Shown here: positions 8,359-17,502 of the stretch, piece after piece | Layout: each line of letters begins with the position of its first letter | Position numbering within the stretch: the first letter of the stretch is position 1 | Source: Lentilactobacillus senioris | GTDB taxonomy: Bacteria > Bacillota > Bacilli > Lactobacillales > Lactobacillaceae | Direction of reading: 5' to 3' | Assembly: GCF_026798195.1 (NCBI RefSeq) | Contig: NZ_JAPQEZ010000002.1 | Location: 62,001-126,000 of the forward strand | DNA length: 64,000 nucleotides | Notes under the pieces: model-generated | The model's database searches: none | The model's input: the letters and a program-made list of their open reading frames with translations, nothing else | Told to the model about the DNA's origin: nothing | Made by a program: the position numbers and the translations under genes

Positions 8359-8610
8359 ATGCAATCCATTATTTTGAGTGATATATTTCTTTTGATTTGC
8401 TTCACATTGGGCAGCTGGCAGGGGCACAACTTGTCCTTAAAGCGGGTAATAATTATGGCTGTTATTTTCCCAGCAGTTAACATTGTCCAACATTACTTTG
8501 GAATTTGGTTTGGCGACTTTGATCTGGGTTCTGGGGTGTTAATCGCGCTAATTTTATTGATGTATTTGATTGATCGAAATTGGTGGCATCCAAGTAGATA
8601 TAAATCATGA
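8359..8610 (+). CDS. Small membrane protein of unknown function
   Basis: An 83-aa protein with two or three hydrophobic segments (about 5-17, 29-47, 57-71) and a charged C-terminus. I do not recognise the family. AGGAGG lies 7 bases before the ATG, which is convincing for a real gene, and the ATG directly follows the stop of a tiny upstream ORF, so the two may be translationally coupled. A shared hairpin terminator with the convergent phosphoglucomutase gene follows. Confidence 0.6.
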   Translation: MQSIILSDIFLLICFTLGSWQGHNLSLKRVIIMAVIFPAVNIVQHYFGIWFGDFDLGSGVLIALILLMYLIDRNWWHPSRYKS

Positions 8611-8651
8611 AAAAAGGGTAACTAATGATGTTGTCATTAGTTACCCTTTTT
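8609..8651. terminator. Bidirectional terminator
   Basis: GGGTAACTAATGA and TCATTAGTTACCC form a 13-bp stem with a 5-base loop, flanked by A and T runs. It serves the small membrane gene and pgcA. Confidence 0.9.
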
Positions 8652-8668
8652 AGGTTAAAAACAAGCTA

Positions 8669-10411
8669 TTATTTAGTTAATTTGGTAAGCAATTCTTCTA
8701 CCGCATCATTATATGACTGTAGTCGGGCATCTACTGATGCTTGACTACTATCTTTAGTACCAATGTAGAATTTGATTTTGGGTTCTGTTCCGGAAGGTCG
8801 AACTGCCAACCAAGTTCCATCATCTAACCAGTACTTCAAAACGTCAGAAGTAGGCAAGTCGATCTTGGTTTCTTTACCATCTGCGTCTACGTGCACACCA
8901 GTTTGGTAATCGGTGGTGCTAATTACTTGGTGGCCATTTAACTCAGTTAGCGGATTAGCTCGTAGCTCTTTTAGCATATTAGCAATTTGTTCTTTGCCGG
9001 CCAAGCCATCCATTTCTTTAGAAATGGTCTTTTCTTCAAAGTAACCAAATTTTTCGTACATTTCGTTAACACCATCATAAAGGGTTTGACCTTTATCTTT
9101 ATAGTAAGCCGCTACTTCGGCCAACAACAAGAGGGTTTGTACCGCATCTTTATCGCGGACAAATGGTTGAATTAGGTAACCAAAACTTTCTTCAAAACCA
9201 AAGAGGAAAGTATGATCATGGTTAGTTTCATACTCATGAATGGCTTCTGCAATGTACTTAAAGCCAGTGAGGACGTTTTGAGTAGCTACGCCATAGGAAG
9301 CGGCAATATCAGCTGCTAATTCGGTGGAGACAATTGATTTAACAATTGTACCGTTGGCAGGCAAGGTTCCAGTAGCCTGCTTGGCAGTTAGAATGTAGTT
9401 TAATAACACGCTGGCAATTTGGTTACCAGTGAGGAGCTTATAGGTGCCGTCTGGTTGACGAACCGCTGCTCCTAAACGATCAGCATCTGGATCGGTAGCG
9501 ATTAAAATGTCGGCGTCGATTCTAGTTCCCAGTTCAATAGCTAAGTCAAATGCCTGAGCAAATTCTGGATTGGGAAACGGAGTAGTAGGAAATTCTGGGT
9601 CTGCGATGGTTTGAGCAGCCACCACTTCGTAATCATTGAAGCCAGCTTCTTCTAAGGCCCGGCGTGCAATGACTTGACCAGTTCCGTGAAGAGGAGTGTA
9701 CACAAACTTCATGTTAGCTCCGGTTTGGGCGATTAAATCATGATTGATGTTAACCGTTTTGAGTTCCTTAAGGTAAGCTTGGTCGACATCTTCACCGATC
9801 AGATTCATAATTTTATCATTACGTAATTGTGGTTCGTTAGCTACTTCGATTGTAAATAAATCGCTAGCTTGGCGAATGTATTCGGTAATTTGATCAGATT
9901 CCTTTGGTGGCATTTGGCCACCGTCTTCTCCATAGATCTTAAATCCGTTGTATTGTTTAGGGTTATGACTAGCAGTAATCATAATGCCAGCGTATGTATT
10001 TAAATGGCGAACGGCAAATGACAATTCCGGAGTAGGCCGCATTTGGTCAAATACATAGGTTTTGATTTGGTGATGACCTAAGACCTTAGCTGATTCGTGG
10101 GCAAATTCTTTAGAGAAGTACCGAGAATCAAAACTAATGGCCACTCCGCGACCTTTGGTATCAGCATCTAAAGTATCCATAAACCGGGCCAAACCTTCAG
10201 CAGCTTGACGAACGGTATAAATGTTCATCCGATTGATTCCAGCACCAATCACGCCACGCATTCCGGCAGTCCCAAATGATAATGGAGCTGAAAAGGCATC
10301 AGCAATGGTGTCTGGTTGATTTTTCATTGCTTCTAAATCGGCAACTAAGTTACTTGGTAAATTGGTTTGTTCTAACCAAGTGGTATAAATCTGTTCCGCA
10401 GTTTGAGTCAA
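8669..10411 (-). CDS. pgcA: Phospho-sugar mutase (alpha-phosphoglucomutase)
   Basis: It interconverts glucose 1-phosphate and glucose 6-phosphate, linking catabolism to UDP-glucose and envelope polymers. All four active-site elements are present in order: phosphoserine loop TASHNPKQYNG, metal loop DPDADR, sugar loop GFEESFGYL and phosphate-binding RPSGTEPKIKFY. The 580-aa length is normal for the Firmicute PgcA type. I place the start at a TTG preceded by GGAGGG at about 6 bases; the longer frame starts inside that ribosome site and is unlikely. Single-gene transcript ending at the shared terminator. Confidence 0.93.
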   Translation of the reverse strand: MTQTAEQIYTTWLEQTNLPSNLVADLEAMKNQPDTIADAFSAPLSFGTAGMRGVIGAGINRMNIYTVRQAAEGLARFMDTLDADTKGRGVAISFDSRYFSKEFAHESAKVLGHHQIKTYVFDQMRPTPELSFAVRHLNTYAGIMITASHNPKQYNGFKIYGEDGGQMPPKESDQITEYIRQASDLFTIEVANEPQLRNDKIMNLIGEDVDQAYLKELKTVNINHDLIAQTGANMKFVYTPLHGTGQVIARRALEEAGFNDYEVVAAQTIADPEFPTTPFPNPEFAQAFDLAIELGTRIDADILIATDPDADRLGAAVRQPDGTYKLLTGNQIASVLLNYILTAKQATGTLPANGTIVKSIVSTELAADIAASYGVATQNVLTGFKYIAEAIHEYETNHDHTFLFGFEESFGYLIQPFVRDKDAVQTLLLLAEVAAYYKDKGQTLYDGVNEMYEKFGYFEEKTISKEMDGLAGKEQIANMLKELRANPLTELNGHQVISTTDYQTGVHVDADGKETKIDLPTSDVLKYWLDDGTWLAVRPSGTEPKIKFYIGTKDSSQASVDARLQSYNDAVEELLTKLTK

Positions 10412-10623
10412 ACTAAATCCCTCCAAGGGTAAATACTAGTTTCGTATTTTGATATTCTCATTATAGAAATTATCAGGTTAAGCGTCAATTTAAACGCTAA
10501 TCAGATTAACTTATTTTTGAAAACATGATAAAATTTTAATTAACTGTGTGATTACATAATATAAGGTAGAAACTCATTGATGCCTAATTGGGCTCGATGG
10601 GTTTTATTATTAGGAGGCTAATA

Positions 10624-11535
10624 GTGTTAGCAGATAAACAAAAAGGAATTATCTTGGCCAGTAGTGGGGGCATTTTTTGGGGAATTCAAGGTCCCGTTTC
10701 ACAATATTTATTTGCCCAAGCCAATTTATCAACGGAATGGTTAATGGGGGTTAAAATGTTGATTGCGGGGATCGCAATTCTTCTTTACGCCAAATTCGTT
10801 CAACATCGGGAACTAACTAAAATTTTCGAGACTAGGTCAGTAAGGTTGACGTTATTAGCATACACGGTATTTGGCCTGGCCGCTGTTCAATACTGTTATT
10901 TATTAATGGTCCAAGCTAGTAATGCAGCAACTGCTACCATTATGCAGAGTTTAGGGACGATTATGATCGTGATTATTACGATTATTTTGTACCGGCAGCT
11001 GCCCAGTCGCCAGGAAGTGATTGCAGTATTAGTTGCTCTGTTAGGAACCTGGTTATTAGTTACCAAGGGCGACTTGGGGCACTTAGCGATGTCTCCTTCA
11101 GCCCTAGGGTTAGGCTTGTTATTAGCATTTGCTGGGGCAATGCAAACCATGATCCCGGTTAGCTTGATTGGGAGATATGGGACGTTAGTAGTTACTGGTT
11201 GGGGGATGTTATTTGGGGGAATTATTTTTTCGATTATCAACCCGGTTTGGGTGAATACTCCACCAATGACTTTAGGCGTAGTGTTAGGAGTCGGTTTTAT
11301 TATTATTTTTGGCACCATTTTGGCCTACGTTTGTTTTACTCAAAGCCTACAGTATGTTTCGCCAACGGTGGCTGGCTTGTTAGATGTTTTTGAACCGTTA
11401 GCAGCCACATTAGGAGCAGTATTGTTTCTTAATACTTCCTTTAACTGGGCAGAAACACTAGGCGCTATCTTGACTGTCAGCACCGTTTTTATTCTCGCTA
11501 TTCATAAAAAAAGTGCTTCTTCAGAAAATTTATGA
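10624..11535 (+). CDS. DMT-superfamily (EamA) transporter
   Basis: A 303-aa integral membrane protein with about ten hydrophobic helices in two EamA repeats (residues 5-140 and 150-295). Members export or import amino acids, nucleobases or other metabolites; the substrate here cannot be predicted. The GTG start was chosen because AGGAGG sits 6 bases upstream; an in-frame ATG 36 bases earlier lacks a ribosome site. It lies just upstream of the tetR-MMPL operon but has no clear terminator before the tetR promoter. Confidence 0.85.
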   Translation: MLADKQKGIILASSGGIFWGIQGPVSQYLFAQANLSTEWLMGVKMLIAGIAILLYAKFVQHRELTKIFETRSVRLTLLAYTVFGLAAVQYCYLLMVQASNAATATIMQSLGTIMIVIITIILYRQLPSRQEVIAVLVALLGTWLLVTKGDLGHLAMSPSALGLGLLLAFAGAMQTMIPVSLIGRYGTLVVTGWGMLFGGIIFSIINPVWVNTPPMTLGVVLGVGFIIIFGTILAYVCFTQSLQYVSPTVAGLLDVFEPLAATLGAVLFLNTSFNWAETLGAILTVSTVFILAIHKKSASSENL

Positions 11536-11543
11536 ACAACGTG

Positions 11544-11571
11544 TTGACTTATAATTTCAAACCATTATAAT
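11544..11571 (+). promoter_or_regulatory. tetR-MMPL promoter with overlapping palindromic operator
   Basis: TTGACT and TATAAT are 16 bases apart. A perfect inverted repeat, TTATAAT (11549-11555) and ATTATAA (11564-11570), spans the whole spacer and -10 element. This is the place where a TetR repressor would block RNA polymerase, so autoregulation is likely. Confidence 0.7.
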
Positions 11572-11601
11572 TTTAATGTGAAATTATTAAGAGGTGTTGA
11601 G

Positions 11602-12207
11602 ATGGCAATTGATAAACGGGCTGCTCAAACAGAACAAAAGATCGAAGATGCACTAACGGTGTTAATTAACCAAAAAGGTTTTAACAACATTAGTGTGACG
11701 GACATTACTCGCGAAGCCAAGATCAGTCGGGGGACTTTTTACATTCATTATCTAGATAAGGTAGATTTACTAAACCACGTTGAAGATAATCTATTACAAA
11801 AACTCCAAAAGATTTTGGAAGAAGTAATTCCAAGAGCAATTGAACAACAACGAGATGGTGCCTGGGAAGTACCTTATAAGGCCGTGATTTCGACGCTTAA
11901 TCAATTTTTAGTTGATCGAGAGTTAATCATTGCGTTACTAAGTACCCGTGGTGATCCAGCGTTTTTAACCAGGGTGAAGAACTTGTTTAGTCAAGAAATT
12001 CACCGTGATATTAGTTCTTATCAAGGGACAATTTCGTACGACAACAATATCCCACCGGACTATATTGAAGAAATTGTGTTAAACGCGCTGATGGGGATTG
12101 TGCTTCATTGGTTGTCTAAAGACCAACCAGAGTCGCCGGACGAAGTTGCTCAGATCATAATGTACTACTGCGAAACAGCACCCAAAGAGTGGATAACAAT
12201 AGATTAG
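11602..12207 (+). CDS. TetR family transcriptional regulator
   Basis: A 202-aa DNA-binding protein. The N-terminal helix-turn-helix covers about residues 10-55 (ISVTDITREAKISRGTFYIHYLDKVDLL), and the rest is a ligand-binding domain. It probably represses itself and the downstream MMPL exporter through the palindrome in its promoter, with a hydrophobic compound or lipid as inducer. The ATG with AAGAGGTG upstream was preferred over the GTG 24 bases earlier, which sits near the expected transcript start. Thirteen bases separate it from the next gene. Confidence 0.88.
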   Translation: MAIDKRAAQTEQKIEDALTVLINQKGFNNISVTDITREAKISRGTFYIHYLDKVDLLNHVEDNLLQKLQKILEEVIPRAIEQQRDGAWEVPYKAVISTLNQFLVDRELIIALLSTRGDPAFLTRVKNLFSQEIHRDISSYQGTISYDNNIPPDYIEEIVLNALMGIVLHWLSKDQPESPDEVAQIIMYYCETAPKEWITID

Positions 12208-12220
12208 AGAGGTCTAGAAG

Positions 12221-14971
12221 ATGAATAAATTTATTCGTAGATATACGGTTAGCTTCTTCATCTGGCTTGCAGTGTTGATAGCCAGTGTAGTAATGCTACC
12301 CAACGTTTCCCAACTGATTACAGATAAAGGAGAAACTAAAATTCCATCGTCTGCCCAAAGTCAGGTGGCCGATACCATTCAATCCCATTGGGGACACAAA
12401 ATTGGTAACACTAGACAAGTCGTGGTAGTTTTTAACAACGGCGATAAAAAAATCACTAGCAGTCAACAAGCCGCTATTGATAGAACCATTGCCGATTTTG
12501 AAAGTGACAAAAAGGACTTTGACATTAAAAAAGTTACTAGTCCAAACCAAAATGCCATTACCAAAAAGCAATTAATTTCTAAAGATAAAACCACGGAATT
12601 AGTTCAACTAGATGTGGGCAAACGCGATTCTGTTGATAAAATGAATAAAGATATCACTAAGGCTGCTAAAACTAACGGGGTTAAAACCTACGTTACCGGT
12701 AGTGATATCTTAAATGATGATTTCCGAATCGTAACGGAACAAGGTTTGAAGAAGACAGAGTTAATTACGGTAGTCTTTATTTTAATCGTCTTAATTATCG
12801 TCTTTCGTTCCCTTATCGTACCGTTCATTTCCTTACTATCCGTTGGGGTTTCCTTCTTGGTATCTCAAAGTATCGTGATGAACTTAGTCGATAAATACAA
12901 TTTCCCAATTTCTAATTTCACCCAAATCTTCATGGTGGTGGTCCTTTTCGGGATTGGGACCGACTACAATATCTTGTTATTCAACGAGTTTAAAAACCAG
13001 TTGTCGCAAGGTAAGGACAAGGTTGAAGCCACTATTGCAGCTAGAAAAACTGCTGGTCGGACCATTTTATACAGTGGGACATCCTTGTTAATTGGTTTTT
13101 CAGCTTTAGGACTAGCCAAATTCTCCATTTACCGGTCAGCCGTTGGGGTAGCCGTTGGGGTAGCGGTCTTGCTATTAGTACTGTTAACCCTTAATCCATT
13201 CTTCATGTCCACATTAGGCCAACGAATTTTCTGGCCTTCTAAGAGCTTGAAGGGGGAAAGCAATAGTCGGACATGGACCTTCTTATCCAAGCATTCAGTT
13301 GCTCACCCAATTATTGCCTTGTTGATTGCACTAGTAGCAACGGTACCGTTCGTGCTTAACTACAACAGTCAACTAGACTACGATAACGTGGTCGAACTAA
13401 ATAGCGGTATTTCTGCTAAAAAAGGATTTGAAGTAGTTCAAGATCACTTTAGTAAAGGGACTGCTGAACCAACTACGATCTACATTAAAGCTGATCATAA
13501 GTTGGACAATGAAAAAGACCTTAAAGAAATCGATCGAATTACTAAACAAGTCCAACAAGAAAAAGGCATCGATTCCGTTAATACCGTTACTCAACCTGGT
13601 GGGGTACCGTTGAAGCAACTATACCTCAGTGATCAATTAAGCACGTTGACAGGTAACGTTAACACCATGCAAAAAGGGTTGAAGAAAGTATCTAAAGGAA
13701 TGAAGAATTCTGATTTCAACACCACTCCATTGAGTGATATTGGTTCTTCCACTCAAAGTATTGCTAGCCAGTTAACTGCTATTCAACAAAGTTATCAAGC
13801 TGCTGGTACCAGTGCTACACCAACTCAAATGGTTGGTCAGTTGAATCAACAGCTTTCTGCAGGTGGTCAAGGCCTTAACAGTATTCAACAGTCTGCCTTA
13901 ACCTCAGCCGTAACGCAGGTAGCAGCTAAGCAACAACAAACGGCTTCTACAATGCAATCTTCCCTTCAAGGGGTAGCTTCTGATACTAAGTCTATCGGAA
14001 CTAATGCTAAGTTATTGCAAACGGAACTAGAACAAATGCAAACTAAGTTAATGGCTGCCGGTAACGGAATTGATACCGTTAATGATGGTTTAGGACAAAC
14101 TAACCAATACCTTAAGGGAGTTCAAAAATCTGCCGCTGCAGACACCTTCTATATTCCTAACAATGTTTTGAAGAGCAAGACGTTTAAGACTTCTACAGAT
14201 ACTTACATGTCATCTGATAAGAAGGCTGTTAAAATGATTGTGGTCTTGAAGACGGACCCAAGTACCGAAACTTCAATGAATCGGGCTTCTAGCTTGAAGC
14301 AAGTAGTTAAGGATAACTTGAAGGGAACTGACATGAAGAATGCTACCGTAGCAGTAGGTGGTCAAACTTCTAACTTGAATGATACTAAGAACATTGCTAC
14401 TAGTGATTTCTTACGAACTGCTATCATCATGATTGTCGGAATCACATTTGCTTTAATGTTGATTTCACACTCACTTCTTCAACCAGTTTACGTAATGGTA
14501 ATGTTATTATTAACTTACTTTACTTCCCTTGGTTTGACTGAATTAATTAGTGGTAAGGTATTGCATCAGGATACTTTGACTTGGAATACACCATTCTTTA
14601 CCTTTATTATGCTAATTGCATTAGGAGTGGATTACAGTATCTTCTTGATTATGCAATATCACAATAATCCAGATCATACCCTTTTCCCAAGTCAACGAAT
14701 TATTCAAGCTGCCGGAATTATTGGCTCAGTAGTTATTTCTGCGGTGGTTATCTTAGGTGGAACTTTTGCTGCCTTGATGCCATCTGGAGTAATGACTTTG
14801 ATCCAAGTGGCTGTTGGGGTTATCTTAGGTCTGGTTATCCTAGTGATTGCTATTCCAATCGTCTTCCCAGCATTGATCAAATTAACTTACGAACCATTCC
14901 ACCTACCATGGAGTAAGTCAGCAAAGACTAATTCAGGTGATCAAACAAGAACGGCTCGAAGTTCAAAATAA
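12221..14971 (+). CDS. MMPL/RND-family membrane transporter
   Basis: A 916-aa protein of the RND superfamily with two repeated membrane units, each made of one helix, an extracytoplasmic domain and a cluster of five helices (helices near 10-30, 175-345, 365-380 and 730-895). The second extracytoplasmic domain is large and rich in Gln, Ser and Thr with probable coiled-coil stretches (about 470-640). Such proteins export lipids, antibiotics or peptides by proton motive force; the conserved GTDYN and GVDYS segments are the proton-relay region. It is cotranscribed with the TetR gene. A short tandem duplication encodes VGVAVGVAV near residue 310. Confidence 0.88.
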   Translation: MNKFIRRYTVSFFIWLAVLIASVVMLPNVSQLITDKGETKIPSSAQSQVADTIQSHWGHKIGNTRQVVVVFNNGDKKITSSQQAAIDRTIADFESDKKDFDIKKVTSPNQNAITKKQLISKDKTTELVQLDVGKRDSVDKMNKDITKAAKTNGVKTYVTGSDILNDDFRIVTEQGLKKTELITVVFILIVLIIVFRSLIVPFISLLSVGVSFLVSQSIVMNLVDKYNFPISNFTQIFMVVVLFGIGTDYNILLFNEFKNQLSQGKDKVEATIAARKTAGRTILYSGTSLLIGFSALGLAKFSIYRSAVGVAVGVAVLLLVLLTLNPFFMSTLGQRIFWPSKSLKGESNSRTWTFLSKHSVAHPIIALLIALVATVPFVLNYNSQLDYDNVVELNSGISAKKGFEVVQDHFSKGTAEPTTIYIKADHKLDNEKDLKEIDRITKQVQQEKGIDSVNTVTQPGGVPLKQLYLSDQLSTLTGNVNTMQKGLKKVSKGMKNSDFNTTPLSDIGSSTQSIASQLTAIQQSYQAAGTSATPTQMVGQLNQQLSAGGQGLNSIQQSALTSAVTQVAAKQQQTASTMQSSLQGVASDTKSIGTNAKLLQTELEQMQTKLMAAGNGIDTVNDGLGQTNQYLKGVQKSAAADTFYIPNNVLKSKTFKTSTDTYMSSDKKAVKMIVVLKTDPSTETSMNRASSLKQVVKDNLKGTDMKNATVAVGGQTSNLNDTKNIATSDFLRTAIIMIVGITFALMLISHSLLQPVYVMVMLLLTYFTSLGLTELISGKVLHQDTLTWNTPFFTFIMLIALGVDYSIFLIMQYHNNPDHTLFPSQRIIQAAGIIGSVVISAVVILGGTFAALMPSGVMTLIQVAVGVILGLVILVIAIPIVFPALIKLTYEPFHLPWSKSAKTNSGDQTRTARSSK

Positions 14972-14985
14972 TACTTTTATTTAAC

Positions 14986-15034
14986 AAAGAGGAACTTAAA
15001 TCAGTCTATGACTGGGATAAGTTCCTTTTTTCTT
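14986..15034 (+). terminator. Terminator of the tetR-MMPL operon
   Basis: AGAGGAACTTA pairs with TAAGTTCCTTT around an inner CAGT/ACTG stem and is followed by a T run. Confidence 0.8.
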
Positions 15035-15122
15035 TGTGAAATTTTAGTGGATTTTAGATATAGGTTTACTGTATAATTTTTTATAGCACTTATTTTAAGG
15101 TACATATTATTGGAGGAGTATG

Positions 15123-15854
15123 ATGGATTATTCATTCCCAGTTAAATTACTGGCAGAATTTATTGGCACGGCTATTTTGGTTATTTTAGGAAATGGTTCA
15201 GTAGCCAACGTAGAATTAAAGGGCACTAAGGGTAACGGTAGTGATTGGCTGTTAATCGCTGTAGGATATGGTTGCGGGGTAATGATTCCTGCATTGATGT
15301 TTGGGACTGTCTCAGGCGCTCAAATTAATCCTGCGTTTACAATTGGATTGGCAGTAGCCGGCATGTTCTCTTGGAGTCAAGTTTTACCATTTATCGTAGT
15401 CCAATTACTCGGCGCTATGGTAGGTCAGTTAGTGGTTTATGCAACTTATAAACCATATTATGATGAAACTAAGGATGCTGAAGCTATTTTAGGAACGTTT
15501 AGCACTATCGATGCAGCTCATAGCCGCTTGAACGGTTTCATTAATGAATTTGTTGGTTCCTTCTTACTCTTTTTAGGGGCATCAGTTTTAACCCATGCAC
15601 CTTATTTTGAAAACAACAATGCGGCGGTTTTTATTGCTTTAGGATTTTTAGTGATGACCTTGGTGGCTTCCCTAGGGGGGGCTACTGGTCCAGCATTGAA
15701 TCCAGCTCGGGATTTAGGTCCTCGGATTATTCACGCATTGTTGCCAATCCCTAATAAAAAAGACTCCCATTGGGGTTATGCTGCTGTTCCAGTAGTAGCT
15801 CCCATTTTGGCTAGTATTTGTGCCATTGAATTAGGCAAAATCTTTTTTGGTTAA
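15123..15854 (+). CDS. glpF: MIP-family glycerol facilitator (GlpF-like)
   Basis: A 243-aa channel with six helices and NPA motifs in the forms NPAF (about residue 68) and NPARD (about residue 200). The Asp after the second NPAR is the aquaglyceroporin signature, so glycerol, and in lactic acid bacteria possibly lactic acid or dihydroxyacetone, are likely substrates. No glycerol kinase or dehydratase is adjacent. Two ATG codons are in tandem; the second has the better spacing (6 bases) from GGAGG. It lies immediately upstream of the arginine deiminase operon but has its own terminator. Confidence 0.88.
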   Translation: MDYSFPVKLLAEFIGTAILVILGNGSVANVELKGTKGNGSDWLLIAVGYGCGVMIPALMFGTVSGAQINPAFTIGLAVAGMFSWSQVLPFIVVQLLGAMVGQLVVYATYKPYYDETKDAEAILGTFSTIDAAHSRLNGFINEFVGSFLLFLGASVLTHAPYFENNNAAVFIALGFLVMTLVASLGGATGPALNPARDLGPRIIHALLPIPNKKDSHWGYAAVPVVAPILASICAIELGKIFFG

Positions 15855-15859
15855 TATTG

Positions 15860-15889
15860 AAAAACTCGATCTTAGGATCGGGTTTTTAT
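15860..15889 (+). terminator. Terminator of glpF
   Basis: AAAACTCGATC pairs with GATCGGGTTTT (one G-T pair) around a short loop, ending in a T run. Confidence 0.75.
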
Positions 15890-15930
15890 TTTGTCTTTTT
15901 AAAGGAAATAGTATTTTTATACCGTTTATA

Positions 15931-15946
15931 CGTGAAAATATTCACA
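15931..15946. promoter_or_regulatory. Crp/Fnr-type palindrome upstream of arcA
   Basis: CGTGA, 6 bases, TCACA: one mismatch from the TGTGA-N6-TCACA site bound by Crp/Fnr-family proteins including ArcR. A Crp/Fnr regulator gene ends this arc cluster. The site is about 290 bases before arcA, further than usual, so it may act from a distance or on an upstream promoter. The rest of the 367-base gap (15855-16221) holds the glpF terminator, AT-rich sequence and the cre site. Confidence 0.5.
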
Positions 15947-16164
15947 TTTAAGGTGATTGAAAATGAATAGTGCATAATTACTTTAAAAGAAGCTGCTGAT
16001 TATAATATTAATTCAAATTAGTGGAAGTCTTTGTAACATGTTTGTAATATATACAGGATAAAACAAGATTAAAACATATTACTAAAACTTATTCACTTAA
16101 TTATTAGTGCATGTTTATTAAATGCTAACTGGTTCGCATTTTAAAAGCCCAAAAATCGCCTCCT

Positions 16165-16178
16165 GGAAAACGGTTACA
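16165..16178. promoter_or_regulatory. Catabolite-response element (cre) at the arcA promoter
   Basis: GGAAAACGGTTACA differs from the CcpA consensus TGWAANCGNTNWCA only at the first base. It lies just before a possible -10 box TATACT (16183-16188), about 45 bases ahead of arcA, so CcpA binding should repress the operon when a preferred sugar is present. Confidence 0.6.
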
Positions 16179-16221
16179 ACTATATACTTTAATTGTAATT
16201 AAATTTAGGAGGTATTCATCT

Positions 16222-17460
16222 ATGACAGCTCCAATTCACGTTCATTCTGAAATCGGTAAGTTGAAAACTGTTTTGCTTAAACGGCCTGGTGAAGAAATTG
16301 AAAACTTTACTCCGGAAATGATGGAACGGCTATTGTTCGATGACATTCCATTCTTGCCAGAAGCGCAAAAAGAACATGATGCTTTTGCTGATATTTTAAG
16401 AGCTAACGGCGCAGAAGTTTTATACTTAGAAAATCTTTCTGCAGAAGCAATTGATGCTGGAAGCGTTAAAGATGCTTTCCTAGAGGAGATTTTGGTAGAA
16501 TCTGGTTATGCTGCTGGTACTACTCACGATGCTTTGAAGGAATATTTAATAAGTATGTCTACTTTAGATATGGTTAATAAAATTATGTCTGGGGTACGTA
16601 AAAATGAAATTGATTTTATTCCTAGTGACCTAATAAGTGCAGCAGAAGATACGGACTACCCATTCTTTATGGATCCAATGCCTAATCTATATTTCACTCG
16701 CGACCCGGCTGCTTCGATGGGTGATGGATTAACCATCAATCGAATGACCTTTGATGCTCGTCACCGCGAATCATTATTCATAGAAACCATTATTAAGTAT
16801 CATCCGCGTTTTGCTGATAAAGGCTTACATGTTTGGCGTGATCGTTATCACAATACTCGGCTGGAAGGTGGGGATGAATTAGTCCTTTCCGATCACGTTT
16901 TGGCTATTGGGGTTTCTCAACGGACCTCGGCTGACGCTATTCAAGACGTGGCTCGTAGCCTGTTTGATCCAGCTAATGACAGTGGCTATGACACTATTAT
17001 TGCCATTAAAATTCCACATAACCACGCTATGATGCATTTGGATACTGTTTTCACGATGATTAATCACGATCAATTTACAGTTCATCCGGGTATTTTAGGC
17101 GACGGCGGTAAGATTGATACTTGGACTATGCATCCAGCTAATAATGAAGATGGCTTCACCATTGAACATAATCAAGATCTTAAAGAGGTTTTGAAGAAGG
17201 AATTAGGTTTGAGTGAACTGGATTTAATTCCAACCGGAAACGGTGATCCTATCATTGCTGGTCGTGAGCAGTGGAATGATGGTTCTAATACTTTAGCAAT
17301 TGCTCCTGGGGTAGTGGTAACTTACAACCGGAATTATGTTTCTAACGAATTACTTAGAAAGCACGGACTTAAAGTTATTGATACTCTTTCCAGTGAATTG
17401 TCCCGTGGTCGTGGGGGGCCTCGTTGCATGAGTATGCCACTGGTTCGTGAAGATTTATAA
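16222..17460 (+). CDS. arcA: Arginine deiminase
   Basis: It hydrolyses L-arginine to citrulline and ammonia, the first step of the ADI pathway, which raises pH and gives ATP. The 412-aa length is normal. Visible active-site elements are [28 protein letters not shown] (catalytic His and Asp) and the nucleophile Cys402 in [16 protein letters not shown] lies upstream of the ATG. Forty-two bases separate it from arcB. Expression is probably under CcpA and the Crp/Fnr-type regulator; no ArgR gene or clear ARG box was seen. Confidence 0.97.
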   Translation: MTAPIHVHSEIGKLKTVLLKRPGEEIENFTPEMMERLLFDDIPFLPEAQKEHDAFADILRANGAEVLYLENLSAEAIDAGSVKDAFLEEILVESGYAAGTTHDALKEYLISMSTLDMVNKIMSGVRKNEIDFIPSDLISAAEDTDYPFFMDPMPNLYFTRDPAASMGDGLTINRMTFDARHRESLFIETIIKYHPRFADKGLHVWRDRYHNTRLEGGDELVLSDHVLAIGVSQRTSADAIQDVARSLFDPANDSGYDTIIAIKIPHNHAMMHLDTVFTMINHDQFTVHPGILGDGGKIDTWTMHPANNEDGFTIEHNQDLKEVLKKELGLSELDLIPTGNGDPIIAGREQWNDGSNTLAIAPGVVVTYNRNYVSNELLRKHGLKVIDTLSSELSRGRGGPRCMSMPLVREDL

Positions 17461-17502
17461 ACTAAACTTACTAAATTTAAAGTGTGAAAGGAAGTTAGCA
17501 AT

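Noticed and set aside
10896-11318. 140-codon frame on the minus strand inside the DMT transporter gene
   Set aside because: Antisense shadow of a membrane protein gene; no ribosome site and low-complexity composition.
13140-13175. Short tandem repeat in the MMPL gene as a variable tract
   Set aside because: Only two imperfect 12-base units coding hydrophobic residues; length change would stay in frame and nothing suggests variation.
15120-15122. First ATG as start of glpF
   Set aside because: It is only 3 bases from GGAGG; the next ATG has standard spacing.
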